Positions 13,401-28,400 of a stretch of DNA of 64,000 bases are shown here, piece by piece. Both the position numbers and the translations under genes were made by a program. Origin of the DNA: Membranipora membranacea (taxonomy: Eukaryota; Bryozoa; Gymnolaemata; Cheilostomatida; Membraniporidae). The notes under the pieces are model-generated. The model searched no databases. It saw nothing but the letters and a program-made list of their open reading frames with translations, and was not told the origin of the DNA. The DNA is taken from the NCBI GenBank assembly GCA_914767715.1, contig OU612066.1:27502283-27566282 (forward strand), read 5' to 3'. Numbering within the stretch: the first letter of the stretch is position 1; every line of letters starts with the position of its first letter.

Positions 13401-16400
13401 TGTAGGTTTATAAGAATCATAGGGCAATGAACTCGCTCCCTCCTTGTATTCCAAACTGTTTGTCTCCTGACTTGTGAACTTGAAGAGTCTGTAACTCATT
13501 GATGGATAAACACTTTGAATGAACATCTGATGCTTATTATAAAGTCCTGCGGCTGGTTGTGGGAGTTTCAGCCAAGAATCAGCATCAAAAATGTGTGCGG
13601 CAGAAATTGCATTCTGTTTGGTTCGCCGTGACCGAATCACGTTAATTATACTTGACATTGGTTAAGCCACAAGCCATAAGAAAGTGGTTAATCTAAAAAC
13701 AACTAGCTTTTTATAGTAGGGTTGCTACTATTTAAAACCCAATATATCAGAACCAGAGACTATGGATATATTATCTACAGTCTCTCAGAACCTTAGATGT
13801 TATAATTCACACTGGAAATGGAAAGCTGTCCGTTGGGTGCAAACCCCAGACGATTTTAAGATAAGCTAGTTGAGTTTACAGTAATAATTTGGCTGATGGT
13901 CCAACTTGCCATGGATCAAAAGATTTTGATGGCTGCTTGATAAAGATCCATAATTTTTTTTAATGTCCACAGTTTGACATTTTCAAATGCAGCTACTGAA
14001 AAGTCAATGATCTTACATAACAGCATCGATCAAATGTTGTCTATCACTGTTACAGCCCAGGTGATTTATAATATAAACCTACAGCTGACATGGAGGCACA
14101 TGTTATACAAGAAAAGTCTCCAATTTATTTTTATTCAACTGTCAAATATATATCAACAATGTTCTAACACATTGACCCCGAGGAGCCCTGGAACGTCCTG
14201 CAGGTGTCTAGTACTGTTAACCAGTTATACGTTACGATGCTGCATTTGCAGACTCAAAATTGCAGAGCTATTACATAATATGGTAGTTGGTATGTGTTTA
14301 CAAACAAACGGTACCAAAATAGCAGTCCCTACGCTCAAAAGATCGAAGTCCCACATTTTTTAACAGTTCCAACTAACAGTTGCTATCAACAAACATTGCA
14401 TCTCGCTTGAATGAAAGGCTCCGAAAACCAGCCATGCTGCAATCGCTGTAATCACGTAGCACCAAAACAAACCGACCATTAAAGATGAAACATAGTTTTC
14501 ATCAGCGCTAATATCCCCAAAAACAATGCAGATTTCAAGAGATTAACTTTGTCAACATGTAATTAATCTCAAAGGAACCCATTCATCGCTTCTTGCAAAA
14601 TAGCATGTTAATATATGATTCAGAATCTCAACTTAAAGAGGTCATAAATTATATATCTTAGGATCCCCATCTACGTTTGCCATTATATGGTATTATTGAG
14701 CACTAAAACAGGGATTGCTACGTTCTCTGCATATTTTACTGGTGAACTGGCATGAATTGAGTTGATGAATGAGTGTTGATGTAAACTATGTATTGGATCC
14801 AGCCGCAGCCCTCTAAGACCCACGAGTCTCAATACTGACCTCATAACCAGATGGTGAATATAAAAACAGATAGAATGATGAGGAGATGGAATGTGAAATG
14901 AGATGGTTAGAGTGGCCAGCTTTGGTCCAGGTGATACTGTTATGTTTTAATGACAATTGATGATGAATGAGGATCATCATTAATTGTGAACCACAAATGT
15001 AAACGCCTTAGTTCTAGATCTTACACAAATCTAAGTGTCCAATTTGCCCATTACGACCAATCGAAAGACATCCCGGCACAGCTTTGATTAGCGTGGAAAG
15101 TTTTAAAACATGATTTTGTGCATTTCAATCAGTGGGCGACGATTACAAACAAGGTCCAAACTCCCATATACAACCAGCCCGTATGTTACATGCTTATTTA
15201 TATACATTCCGTTACATTGGCAGCGCATTCTTTAGTGAAATGAAGCCAATGATGTAATTTTGATAGCCGATATTGCTCCATTAACTTTTTGATAAAACCC
15301 GATATAGAAATAGACTTAGAGTTCAAGTAAAGTAGGCACATCTGTCATCTATAGGAAAGCAATTAGAAACTGATGCCAACTTCCTGGCATCTTGAAATAA
15401 AGCTTCTTCACGATAAAAGGAACTGGAGTAGAGTTGTAGAATCTAGAAATGATGACCGAGCACCGCTGGTACATGTGGGTCTGACTCAGAACTGGCAAAC
15501 CGGTAGAGAGCAGAGGTGACTCAATATTGATGACCACTCATTAGCAGCTAATTGGTGTTGGTTCCAGTGCAGCTGCATCCACAAGAGGGGATCCGTCACT
15601 ACCCACCCGCAATGACTTCGTAAAGTGAGTAACTAGCCCAAGGCTATAGTCACTAGCCAGGAAACAGATGAAAGATTGCAGATTGAGTGTTGGGTTTTTA
15701 AAGCACAATCATCGGGACAACCAGAATCGTTATATTAATGACTTTTTTTTACCTATAGCAGCTAGGTAGGTAAGTGGGGGCTAATAAGCCTTTGATCGAG
15801 GAAGATAATGACAAACTGATTTCCTGCTAGATCATCAATCAAGACAATTGCATTGTAATTAGACCAAAAGACGCCCTAATGGACAAAAAAAAGTAAACAT
15901 GAACCATCAACACCAATGATGAATATATGTTGGTTTGAGCACGCTGGTGTGCTGATTATATGGTATATGGAAGGTAGGGTTCAGCAAATTATATACAAGA
16001 ATTCTGCAGACTCACCCAGGAAAAACGTAAGATCTGAAACAGGAATAATCCTCCACTGTAGCCAGCAAGGCTCCTATTCAAATAACCTTGAATTCAAAGA
16101 CGAATCGCATATGAATCTGTGCTGTGCAGACCGTGAAGATCAAAGTTGGCGCCAGGCCTTGGAATGCCCCGATGTAAATCCTGGCGTCAAACGCTGTGAC
16201 AAAACACCACGGAGGTGCTGGTAGTGAAATATGAGTCAGTTGTTTAACACGAGCAGCGAGCGTTTCACCTCTGTCAGGCAGCCAACTGATTTCAGCACGA
16301 CACTCTATATAACCACCTCTCTCCCAGCCCTAATACACTATCAGTAGCTGACAATGCTGATCGAGTGATTGTGATGTAACAATTATCTTCAGGTAAAGCG

Positions 16401-19400
16401 TGGAACTGTAATTATGCCTGCAAAGTCAGTGAGTTTGATGAGATGAAGGGAGATAGGTTTTATAAGATCAGCCAAGTTGTTCGTGCGCACACATACCTGG
16501 AAACCTCTCAACAATATCTTAGTCGACAGTTACTCAATCCCAACAAGCCAGGTGAAATTACCAGGGATGACAGAGGCCCACAAAACTAACTTGAGCACAA
16601 AATACGAAGACAAGACAAATGTTAGACAATGTGACCTTGTGGTGAACCAATAGATTCAAATAATACCTAGATCTTGAGACAATCTTATTTGAGATGAAAT
16701 GAAACCAGGAAAGGTGAACTTAGGTAACCATGACTTGCTATGTTACCTACCCAAGAGATGAAAGGATGTTTGTATCAAATAAAACTTTTGAAGTCTTCAC
16801 TCACTTTATGGTTACACTTCTTTGTATATATTGCAGCTGATTAATCCATAGAGCTTGCTGGTTTCACAGTGGTATGCTCTGATAGCGTGTGAATTTGATG
16901 AGTATATTATAAATCCACAAAAACTTTCACAGAATCAGCAAATGATTGTCTTGTTTGTCTCGATGCCGACTTTGTACACGGAGTATATCTATCAGTAACT
17001 TTCCACACAACGATCAAAGTTTATCACAAACTAATGGGCTACTGATAAATTTGTCTGCTGCCGTGACATAAAGTAACGATGACACTGCTATCTGATTGGT
17101 CAATAGCTGACAGCTTTTAATCAACTTGTAAATTTTACTATTATTTTTATGATCATGGGAATTTCACATGTTTTTCATTAGCTAAAATTTGTTACTAGTG
17201 GCAAAACAATACAGCTTTGTGCTGCGAGCTTAGCGGGATTGACTTTTTAATATTGATTAGTGATAGCGAAAAATTTTCCAACTGTTACAACGCCTTACAT
17301 TAGACTATTGCGCTTTGAAGTTTTGTACTTCCTCTCATGAGCCTACTTATAAACAGCTTAAAAATCAGATATCCTGAGATTTGCTTGCTTTTATTGTAAT
17401 TTGTTGCCACCATCAGGTATTTCAGATTTGTTTCATACAATTTCAGCCTACAACCAAGACTGTATGATGGGAGTTGCCTGCTAGTTACTTGAAGGGGGAT
17501 AACTCTGTACCTTTGTTACTCAATATCATGCATTTCTACAATCTACATTATAAGCATGACTTAGCTAGACTTGGTTGTTTTTTCCCCATTGTTTTACAAA
17601 CATATAAATGTGAAAAATTCACATAGTCATTCCAATCCAGATAATTATGCTTGTAACACTTCAGTGCCACACGCCTTAAAATTCTTTTTCATAATTAAAT
17701 TATGATTCAATTACCATTTATCATCATAGCTGTCATAAACAAGAACGTGTATTTCTAAGCTTGACCACTTCCCCTAGATATTTACTGGGAATCCTGGACA
17801 ACCGATGCACTAGGCACACTTTGATCAAGTGCACTCTTACGCATACCATTCAGAACTGTATTTTTCATGTTGTTGACTTGTTAAGTTGACAGAGGGTGAG
17901 GAGGGCCACCTAGATGTTACGCAAGCTAAAGATAACTTTTCATTCTTAGGCGTTCGTTCTTTATCTAAACCCCCTGTAAACACCACCTTATATGCTCTGA
18001 TAGTATACCTAATGATGTCAAGAGTCCACCAGTCGATCGGTCAATCAACATAACTGTTGGTCAGTTGAACTAACAATACAACATGCTATCTATAGGTCAA
18101 GGGGTTTCCACATGACCACAAGAACTGCGGTGATGTGGTTCAACCTGTACCATAGTATCCATGGGTTAAGTTAACTTGTCAACAAGTCAATACGAGAGTT
18201 CAACAGGGTCCATCTCCGCCCCCACTGCCTACAGTGTGTAGTGTGTACGTGTATGGCTTAGGAGGGCTGCGTGTTGGGGTGATGAGGTTTCACATTTAAG
18301 CATCCGGTTGTAATCGATGTCACTCTCCATGTTGTTGATGGAGCTGAGATCACCGCCCACAGAATCCCTTATTTGTAAGCTGCCCGTGGTCCCTCTGTAT
18401 GGTCTCTGCGTGGTGGCCGTGCGATCTCGGATGAGCCAATTGACATTTACTTTGGACAACATTGACTCCACCCCGTAGATGTGGTGTAGATTAAGCTAAT
18501 AAAATAAAACTTAAGTTATATATATTATAATATATAGTATTTATATATTTACCTGATCGTAATCATACTCTAGGTATCTCAGTTCCAGGCTCAAGTCTAG
18601 TATAACTTTCCTCTTATCCCATAACTCCTCCAGAGAATTCCTCGCTTCGGTTAGATTCTCTAATATCTCTGTAAGTGAAAGAGCAAGGTGTGGTTTAGAA
18701 TGGTTTATATGGAGCAGGTCTTATGTACAATCCGGCGCAGATGTACCCATCAAAGTTATTTCTCTTCAAATCAACTAATTGAAATGACCAACTTCGAACC
18801 AACTTTATAAAACAGCAAATAATTAACTTGTGGTCACTAAACATGGATGTCAAATGAAATCAATTTAATTCATTTGAATTATGCAAGTCTTGAGATTTCT
18901 CAATGACAAAAATATTATTCATTTTCAAATTATATTTATTTCCTGGATCATCGACCAATCAGAATATAGAACATCCATCTAAGAAGCTCTCTCATAGCCC
19001 CATGTGACCATGAATCATCAGTGAGACTTTGTACCCTATTAATGCTGAAAATATCCTCACAAATTACAAGACTAAAAATGGTCTAGCGCATCAAACTAAG
19101 TATTACCGAATTCTGGCTTTGAGTAAAACCTCACAAAAAGCATCAATGACTCATTCTCAATTCAAATAATGAGTTAAAATAATTCAAAATGAGCAATTTG
19201 AAACTAAAGCGAAATGGCAGAAAAATGCCAAAGGCTCTAACACAACAACACTTACCATACTTTGCAGGAACCCCAACCCCACAACTGATACTCAGATAAA
19301 CTTTTTATCCCTGCGGTGATATCAAAAGTTTCACTGCGCTGGGCTCTGAATTAAACAATTTTTAAACTTTGTAAAGTGATCTGACAGTTGACACAGATCT

Positions 19401-22400
19401 AATAAAAGTGAAGACTACTGAACTCACATTAAAAGTGAGTAATTCTAGTGTGAGTGAGAATTTGGACTTGAACTGTAAGTGATTAAAATTTAGGTACAAT
19501 CAAATTGTTTAGTACTGCTATATCACGTAATCTTAAATCTTGCAAACAACATCCTTATTAAAACAAGCCCTAACAATTTGGCAAGCTCCACAGAGCTTAG
19601 CGCTAAATCAAATTAATAGATCTACTTTTTTTGTTTGGGCTTTGGACTATGGACAAGCCTCAAAAGTGAAAGCTAAATATTAAACCGTTACATAATAATG
19701 TTTGTTCTGAGCTGATTTTGCAATTCAAAATTTGAGGGTATTTTGATTTTCAAATTATTCACTTGAGCTGAGAATAAAAAGGAGCACCTGCAAGGGATTA
19801 GCATAGGGGTGTCAACTCAAGTACAGGCAGCTTCATACACACTCAACAGAGGAAGGCCCATTTTACACAATAGCTAATTTCGCTCAAAAACAACTCACCA
19901 ACATTTCACAGCTATATATGAAATCAGAGCACACTTTTACACCATGCTCCCAAAAATTCCTGGGTTTTGTTTGTTTCTTATGCATTTTGAGATAAAGCCA
20001 TGACTACAAACATGTTCAAAAGTTAATTTAAATTTCCAATATTCGAAAACACGATGAATTTTCATCACCCGTCATTCAATATGCTATGAATTTGCCCTTA
20101 GATTTAAGATCAGCCACATTTGGCTGCAAAAACCGTCCTACTTTCTGTCGCACCTGGCAGTTTGGGATATTGTCCAAAACTCTCTGTTAGCACAATATAG
20201 ATATATTGATGATCTGTAGGAGTTGTCGGCACATAGAGTAACATACTTATGCAGGGACAGATAACTCTGAGTTCCATTCCAAAAATTACCAGATACAGCA
20301 AGGAGTTGAGAGAGAAAAACCTCCATGAGTTAAAGTTAGTAATACATTGTTTCTGCTGCATTTTTTATTATACTGCTGAATATGCCTAAATAGCATACAT
20401 ATTTCAATGTAAATTTCGTTTTAGAAATATACCTAGAGCTATGGTTGGGGGAGGGTTGGACAGGGATCTTAACTCACCTTGAATATGATCAAAGTCTTCG
20501 CTGGCACTCTCACTGTTCATCTTGACTTGTCTGTAAAAAGAAACCAATGATTGATCTAACCACATCCACAATAGGCCAGGGTTCATTACGCTTTTAGGAA
20601 ACTGAAATCTGGTCAATATTGTTTAGATGCTGGCTGATCAATACATAAAAGGTCAAATACTGGTCTCGATCAGCCGGCTATAAACCAATATGTGGAACGA
20701 ATTGAGAATTAGAAACCATTATATGATAGGACTATGACCCTGTTCTGTCTTGAACCATTTGGGATACAGATGAGAGATATGTAGCGCAGAATCCACCGAA
20801 AGATCTAATTTAGACGTCGATTACCACAGAAAAACAGACGGAACGAGCTGGTTGAATAGAGGATGTCAAATAACGTTCCCACAATGCTTGAAATTCCTTG
20901 GGATCAGTACAAAGCATTTTAGATTATGATTGGCCTCATCACTCTGGGAGTTCCAGAGCACTGCATTGTGGGATACTCTTGTACATCTCCTTTATTTGTT
21001 GAGCAAGGATTACATTGCAGCATTAAACTGCATTAAGAGAGAGAAAAAAAAAGGTCAGGAAAAGCAGATGAAAGACGAAAACAGAGATGAGGAAAAGAAG
21101 CATGAGTAGACCGGACACTGGTATCACACATTAACATTACTATAAAAGTACATTATCTATAATGTCGTGTTGTGTCTGTGGTCTTTTTGCCAAGAAATTC
21201 CAAATCTCTTCCTCAGAAAACAGCTCATCTAAGCAATTAGGATGAAAGAAGACTAAATGAATATGTCTACGCACCATTCAACGCTTTCCTTAACTTGCAG
21301 GTGCTGACATTCAGAACATCTACGCTACTCATACAACCAACAAAATCCAAAAGGCCTTATACTAAACCTAATGACTGTATGTGTACCTGAAGATTCTATA
21401 ACCTTAACCTGTACTTTCATACAACCGAATCAATAAACTTACATGTGATGTTATCCTTTCACTTACACATATATCCACAGAGTACGATTGATACGTGAAT
21501 GCTACAGCACGTCAAATACGTCAGAGACAATTTATAACTTAACCGGTCTGTTAAGTTCATAAATTAATTGAATCAGTGTCATTGCTGCACACTTACTGCA
21601 GTGCCTACTTCAATGTCTCAATGATTAAGTGATGCCATGAGCGGCGGCAGCAGCAATGTGGATGTGCGGCAGCACAGCACTAAAGTTACCAAAGCCGTAC
21701 AGCTTTATTGTCAGGTAATCAAAGAGATAGGCGACATTTTAATCAATAGAATTTATAAATACAAATATAGACTCTGCATACCACGATGAGGCAGCAGCGG
21801 ACAATAGCCTGATGAAGACTTTGAGTTATGATAATGGACATGACAAGCTAGATGTAGTCAGTGAGAGGCAGCAGCTAGAGGCAGCAGGCAGATCTATAAA
21901 ACTGATGCTTGAATGGCACTTAAATTTATGTAAATCAATAGGTGCATAATTAATGGCTGGGAATAAACTAAACTTTCTCGCATGATAATAATACAAATCT
22001 TTATCAGCAAATAAACTAAATGCAGAATACAGTCGGTGCTGAGTATTTATTCATTGTTACAATTATCTACTGCTTTCTCCTTCATATGAGGTCATGTGAG
22101 AAAGTGTGTCATGTGTCATCAACGCAAACGCAGTGACAACGGAAACACAACTCTTAAGGGAAAAAATCTATCGTAGCCCTTTCTCATTTGTTGACTTCCA
22201 TATGCTGACTTTCCATTTATGACTTTGAGTGGCATCAGGTCATAAGGTAGCACTGTTATTGAATGGTAAACTCGAATCCAACCGACTAGCTGTAAGTTGT
22301 CGATATGTTACACAGACTAACACATATTCTTCTCGATACGGGAAGCCTTGGCGACAAGGTAAAACAAAGCTAATCGAAGAGCATGAAGCTTGTCAATTAC

Positions 22401-25400
22401 CTGCTCAAGATTCAATGCAATGATGAAATTTAATATTTCAGAGCTATCACAAATCCAAAATAAACACTGCAAATCATCTTCTTACATGACTGCCATTCAC
22501 CAATCACCTAATCAAATTAAATCAGCAACTAAATAAGAGAACATCTGATGTTGAAGGTGAAACTCAAACTGTTCAACAAAACATGATCCTCAAAACAGCA
22601 TAAGCAACAGTGTCAACTTACCAAATATCAGCATCCGAGTCACAAAGAAAGTATCCAAAAGCCAAATAGATCACAAAGAGGCTCAGATTTTATCCCGCAA
22701 TGCCTCCGAGTTGAAGCTTCCAGACAAACAATGCCAAAAAACCCAATCCACCTGCTGCCTAGTCCAAACTATCAACAAACAGCGCTACGGCAACGCAGGT
22801 GAGACTTTCAAAATGTTAGCTTTACTCAAGAAGTGAATTTCACTATTAGCTGTGAGCCTTGATAATCAATTATAGAGATAATTGTTATATTATTACACTC
22901 TCTGCATGCTGCCTAAACAGCAGCCTAACAAACCCAAAATGTAACTATGATCTCCGCGTACAGTTAGTCAGCTATTATCTGAGTATGAGAAATAGGGAGG
23001 TGAGTCAACTAATGGTATTTACAACAAAACACAATGAGGATCAGCAGTTCAAAATCATCATCATCAATAATTGCTCGACGGAACGTGCTGGTATTGACAA
23101 CAAGAGAATGATATACAGTGTCAAAATACAAACATTATTGGTTGATGACATGATGTCAATGAAAAAAGGGCTACCACGACAAACCATAGTCATGTGAATG
23201 GGAGTCACATCTGGTGAAAATCCAGATTGTTTTTGGTGAGGGTAGTATGTGGGACATTCTGTAGCCTTATCATTTGTGATCGAGAAGGGGAGACAACTCT
23301 TAATTAGATTAAGTTCGGATCTTCAGTCATTGGCTCATTGCAGCCCAATATGCCAAGAAACATAGCAATACAGGCTCAACTCTGATACGTTGACCCGAAA
23401 TGGTAGATTGAAGTCAACTTAAACTTTTTCAGGTATGATTTCCTTGCAACAAACTTCAATTAACTTGATACTATTAGGCAAAGCTATTGGAAAATCATTT
23501 GAGATAAATAGCTAGTTAGCGTAGTAATTAGGTAACTTCAGAAGTGATGTAATAGCAACAGGATATAGACATCGATATAAGGGAGTGAATAATGATAGAC
23601 AGCGCATGTGTTTTAAGACGTCTGTGTGTCCAGAACAGATCAAATATAGATGTAATTAGGGTGGAGGTATGGATGATGTGTACAGGAATATAAACATAGC
23701 AAAGATGATCTGAATATGATACATATGTTACTCATCATCATCAAAGAGGTGTGTAGGTGAGGAAATAGGAAGAGTTTGTCCACCAAGAAAAAGCTTAATC
23801 AGATGAGTTCTGTATAGGCAAGCATGGTATGTGACAGCTTCACATCAATAATAAATAACGGGACAGAAAGACGGTATTCATGGTAATGGTTGTCAGCGAT
23901 GCCTACATCTATTCCCAACACTAGCCATCCCTGAGGGTAAAGGGGTGGGAGACTTACCCTAGTTGTTCCAGCAGACTTTCCCCTTCGTTTATTGTGTTGA
24001 CAGCCGCCTCTACAGTAGCCTCCCTCTGACGATGGAACTGTCTGAGTAGCTGAGCTGCTTCGTCCACGTTCTCGGAAAGTTTACCATCCAACAAATCACC
24101 TCTTAACTCCTCAAACCAGGCAGAGAGCTATAATAAAAATAATATAAATAACTAGTCATATAATTGAGTTCTTACCATAATTATTATAATGGGTATTGTG
24201 CTGACTCAAGCTTCGGCTCGTCTGGCTCTTTTGTTCCTCCTCATAGGTGTTAATAGGACAGCTGCCCCTCAAGCCATCAGACTATCTGGCTGAGCTCTTA
24301 CATTTATAAATTTTGAAATATGATGTCAAACGGTTTTAATCAACTGATAATATCTCATAAACAACAACAAAAATGAAATGTTGTAACTTGTCATTGATAT
24401 GTCCTATTGAGGATAGTATGCCTCTAGACTGAATTCCCAGTATTGATATAGAACTTCTCTAAAGCTCACAAACAGGGTTTAGATCAGAGAAAAAGCAGTT
24501 CCGTCTAATCCCTTGTAATGGCGATGTACATGCTACCAATGCGGTTAAGTCAATTATCGTAATGTTGAAATTCACTTTCTACTTACTAAAATTCACTTAC
24601 CTGGCCAATGCTCATCACGGCATATTCACCAATCATACTAACTATTGACCGGTAGATACATGTTCACCACTTACCTTTGTCCTCAAACTATCGACTAACA
24701 ACTTATTAAGTCCAGATCACAAATTAGTCAAGAATCCTAACGCTACTTTACTGTCACAGTAACTTCTGACCATAAAAAAACTAGCCTCTATCTATACTAG
24801 ACCTTGAACTAAACTAATGACAATGAAAAGTCAGCGACACCAACCAAATCGATCCGAGTCAGGGTTATTGGAGTGCACCATGTCTTATCATAGCTACTGA
24901 TCTGTGAACCAGTCAGCTGAAGTATTACCAGCAGTATGTCTCCTATCTACCCGGTAATCTAACCAAGGTGATTATCATGTTGTCACAGGAACAGACAAAA
25001 AATAACACCCTGTCAGTTATTATTATGTCCGACTGGAGAGACATCTACCCATCTCTGTGTTGTGATAAAATGTATAACCGATCAGTGCCAAAAATACACA
25101 AAACCCATACCAACGACTTGGGAATAATTCCTAATCAGCAAACATCAACAAACAGCCAAACAGTATCTATCTGATGCGCTTAATCCTCACCAAGAGCTGT
25201 TTGAACACCAGAAAGCACAGACGTAAGCTGCCAGAAAATCCGTAGGCGGGGTGACGGCATCAGCAACTACGTTTAAAGTATAAATCCGGAAATACGACTA
25301 AAACACCGTATGAGTCAGCCAGACATCCACCCAGTAAATAATAGTATCCCTACGGATAAAACATCACTGTAACAGCTAGCCATTACTTATAGCCCCAGAG

Positions 25401-28400
25401 GCAGGCATTGCACAATAATTAGATGGTACAGAGTGTGAGGAAGTGTCAAGGAACTGAGTGCTGTTATAACGAGACTATAAATACAACTAAAGTTAGAGAT
25501 ATTACATGACAGCACTTTGCACGAGGAGAATGAAGAGGAGTGTATTGTTGTTATGTCCCCTGAAGCTAAGAGCACCTGATGATCTCGTTTTGACATAAGC
25601 AGCTACACCCCACACAAGTATAGTAGAGGATACTCCGCAGACCACCCAAAGTGTACTACAGGTACTAGTGTCACACACTGTCACCTGCCGTCACCTGCCA
25701 TAGGATGTCTAATGGGCAAACTGTTTGCCAAAATTCCTAAATTTTCACAGACTACCTAGTCAAATTAATTTAGCTAGAGCTCCGTTCAGTTTAGCTAGTT
25801 TGGTAGCTGACTAAATCTAGGCTTGCACCGATATTTGCTAGCTAAGATGGGTGTTTATCTACTTTATTGAGGAAATTTTCAACTCACCATAAATTTCCCT
25901 GTTTCAATTCTTTTCCTGCTGAGGATACTTTACCTATATAGCGTATATCGGCGAGAACTTACCCTGTATCTAGCAACAAACAAGGTCCTAGATCACCCAC
26001 GCTGCTGTTTACTACGCTCTCATAAGAGTTACAAGTCGTACAAGGCAGTGCTTTTAGAAACAAGAACCCAGTTTGTGTTCCAATAACTCACAGGCCTTGT
26101 AGTAAATTGAAGTCCCTCGTGATTCTCTTATAAGAAATAGTAAGACTTCTAATGCATAGCCGACATACCTGGCTTCCAATCAATATAATATGGGTAAGCT
26201 ACTGACAATTGGGGGAAACGCTAACTCCAACGCACCACATAATCACTGTCCTCAACGGACATCTCAAACACATGTCACAAAGTTACAGATGTCGCGAGTC
26301 TGAAACTTCTTTGTCAGACAATCCACCTGCAGCATTCGATTAAACTTTCACAATAGCCCATTTTCTCTTACCTGACAGTGTCACAAGGAGATAGGAGAGT
26401 CTTGGAATTAATCTGACACAAAATCGGTCCACGGCAATTACTTCATAAGACAAACAAAGTTTTATGATGAATTATATATAATTGCATGCCCAGTAATTTC
26501 ATCTAACTGCACTGATGTTGGTTTGATATAATTTGCATTACATGCTATTAGCAGCGATATTGATTTGAATGAGATACTGCATAAAATTTAACTCCAGCAT
26601 CATGTTTCAGTACTTTGGCAGCTCAGCCTTAGATTCCGCAACTCATAGCGACAATATTGCAGAGTAGACCAACAGCTGCCTGAACAAGATACAGAATCCA
26701 AGCTATCACAGCTCCTCAGCTGCAGAGGTTCTATCTCATCATCGTAAAACACAGCAAACGTTTTCATTTCATTACAAGGATACTCTCATATTCTCGTTAG
26801 TCAATATAACCTCAAAGGCGCCGGGATATTGAAAGATAATAGCCTGAGGCCGTCCCCACACCACCTACTTCTATTTTACTGTTAGCTCTCAAGAGGGACT
26901 GGCCTCGCACATCGTACTGTTAGAATAATCCTAGCGAGAATTACCTTGCTTGCATTTTGTGGCACTGGCCGCCTTCAGGCTAGTGTAACAGTATATCCTA
27001 TTATGAGAGCATAACTTCCTCTAGTTATTTTATAATAAGACTCATGATTCAAAAACTAATGATTCAAAAATCTTGCTGATCACTGGTCGAAGCACATCAA
27101 GGAGAAGTTAAATTGTGATTGCAGAGCTTTTTCCCGGTGATAATCTATAACTTACCTTAAACTTACTTCAAAGTTTTTAAGAAGCAGGGTGACTGAGTAA
27201 TTATGGTACACAAGGAGAAGCAGTCCTACTGTTATGACAGAGCAGACAGTAAATAACACAACATATAATATAATCAATATAATACACAAAGTAATATAAT
27301 TAATATATTATTATACAATAGACACTCACCTCTTGTGTGTGTTTGTAGAAGTTGACAGTAAGATTAAGTAGATTCTTTCTTTGTTCCAGCCTCTGTAAGA
27401 ACTCTCTGATCCTCTCCTCGAGCTTGCCGGCCTCCATGTTGATCTGCTCGGCGTTGCACTCTCCGCTGTGTGCCAACTCATCGGCAGCATGCAGCAGCTT
27501 ATCAGCATTCGTTATAGTGTTCTGTGCAAAGATGGAAAGGCAATTAATTAGAGGGACAGGTTGATTAGAATTGCAAGGGTAGGGCCTGATTGTTGGCCAG
27601 AAGAGCTGCGCCAATACACCAAGGAGCGCCAAGCTCCCGCAGCCAGTCAACAAGAGCATGATTGGAAAGCATGGCAGACAACACCTGCATGCTTACATAA
27701 ACATGACAAAATGTCATGAATTCAGATTTGCCACAGACCTAATGAAATAAAATGCACATGCCCAACAACGCAAAATTTGGAAAGACTAGAAGTCACGATC
27801 ACAAATCTCTGAGCTTATCCACACAAAACAGAATCTTGATTGAACATGAGATATTCTAATCAGCGTAAAAATAATGTGTGTTGATCACAAGTTTTCTCGC
27901 AGTCTCACATGGAGTGAGTAGGAGGTGTAAAACCACTCAGTAAAGCTCCTACCCTGCATGCTACTGAAGTCAAGTGAGTTATGAATAAAGTGATTTATAA
28001 AAGACAGCCCCACAGAAGCGGCAGCTTACCCCAAAGAGATGAGAAAAACTGATCTCTTTAATTAATCTTATTGCCTTGCCACTCTTACTCAAGTTTAGCT
28101 TGCATGCCTAACCCACATAACATGTTGGGCTCTAAAGTGCCCCTCCATATATAATGGACCTTGCAGTTTACTCAAAATGTGAACGGAGGCGCCAACTTGA
28201 TCAGTTATAAGTTCTTTTGAATGTATGAAGTTTGTTTTTGTTAGGGCAATGTCCTGATATGATTTATTTTGTCAGCTTGGAATACCGCTTTTTCTGAAAT
28301 AGGGCACTTCAAACATCTGCGATCAAGTTCATTACTGGCAGACAAAGAAACCGCAGTTCATCTCCAGAATAGGTGCATAACATGTGTGGCACATTCGTGC

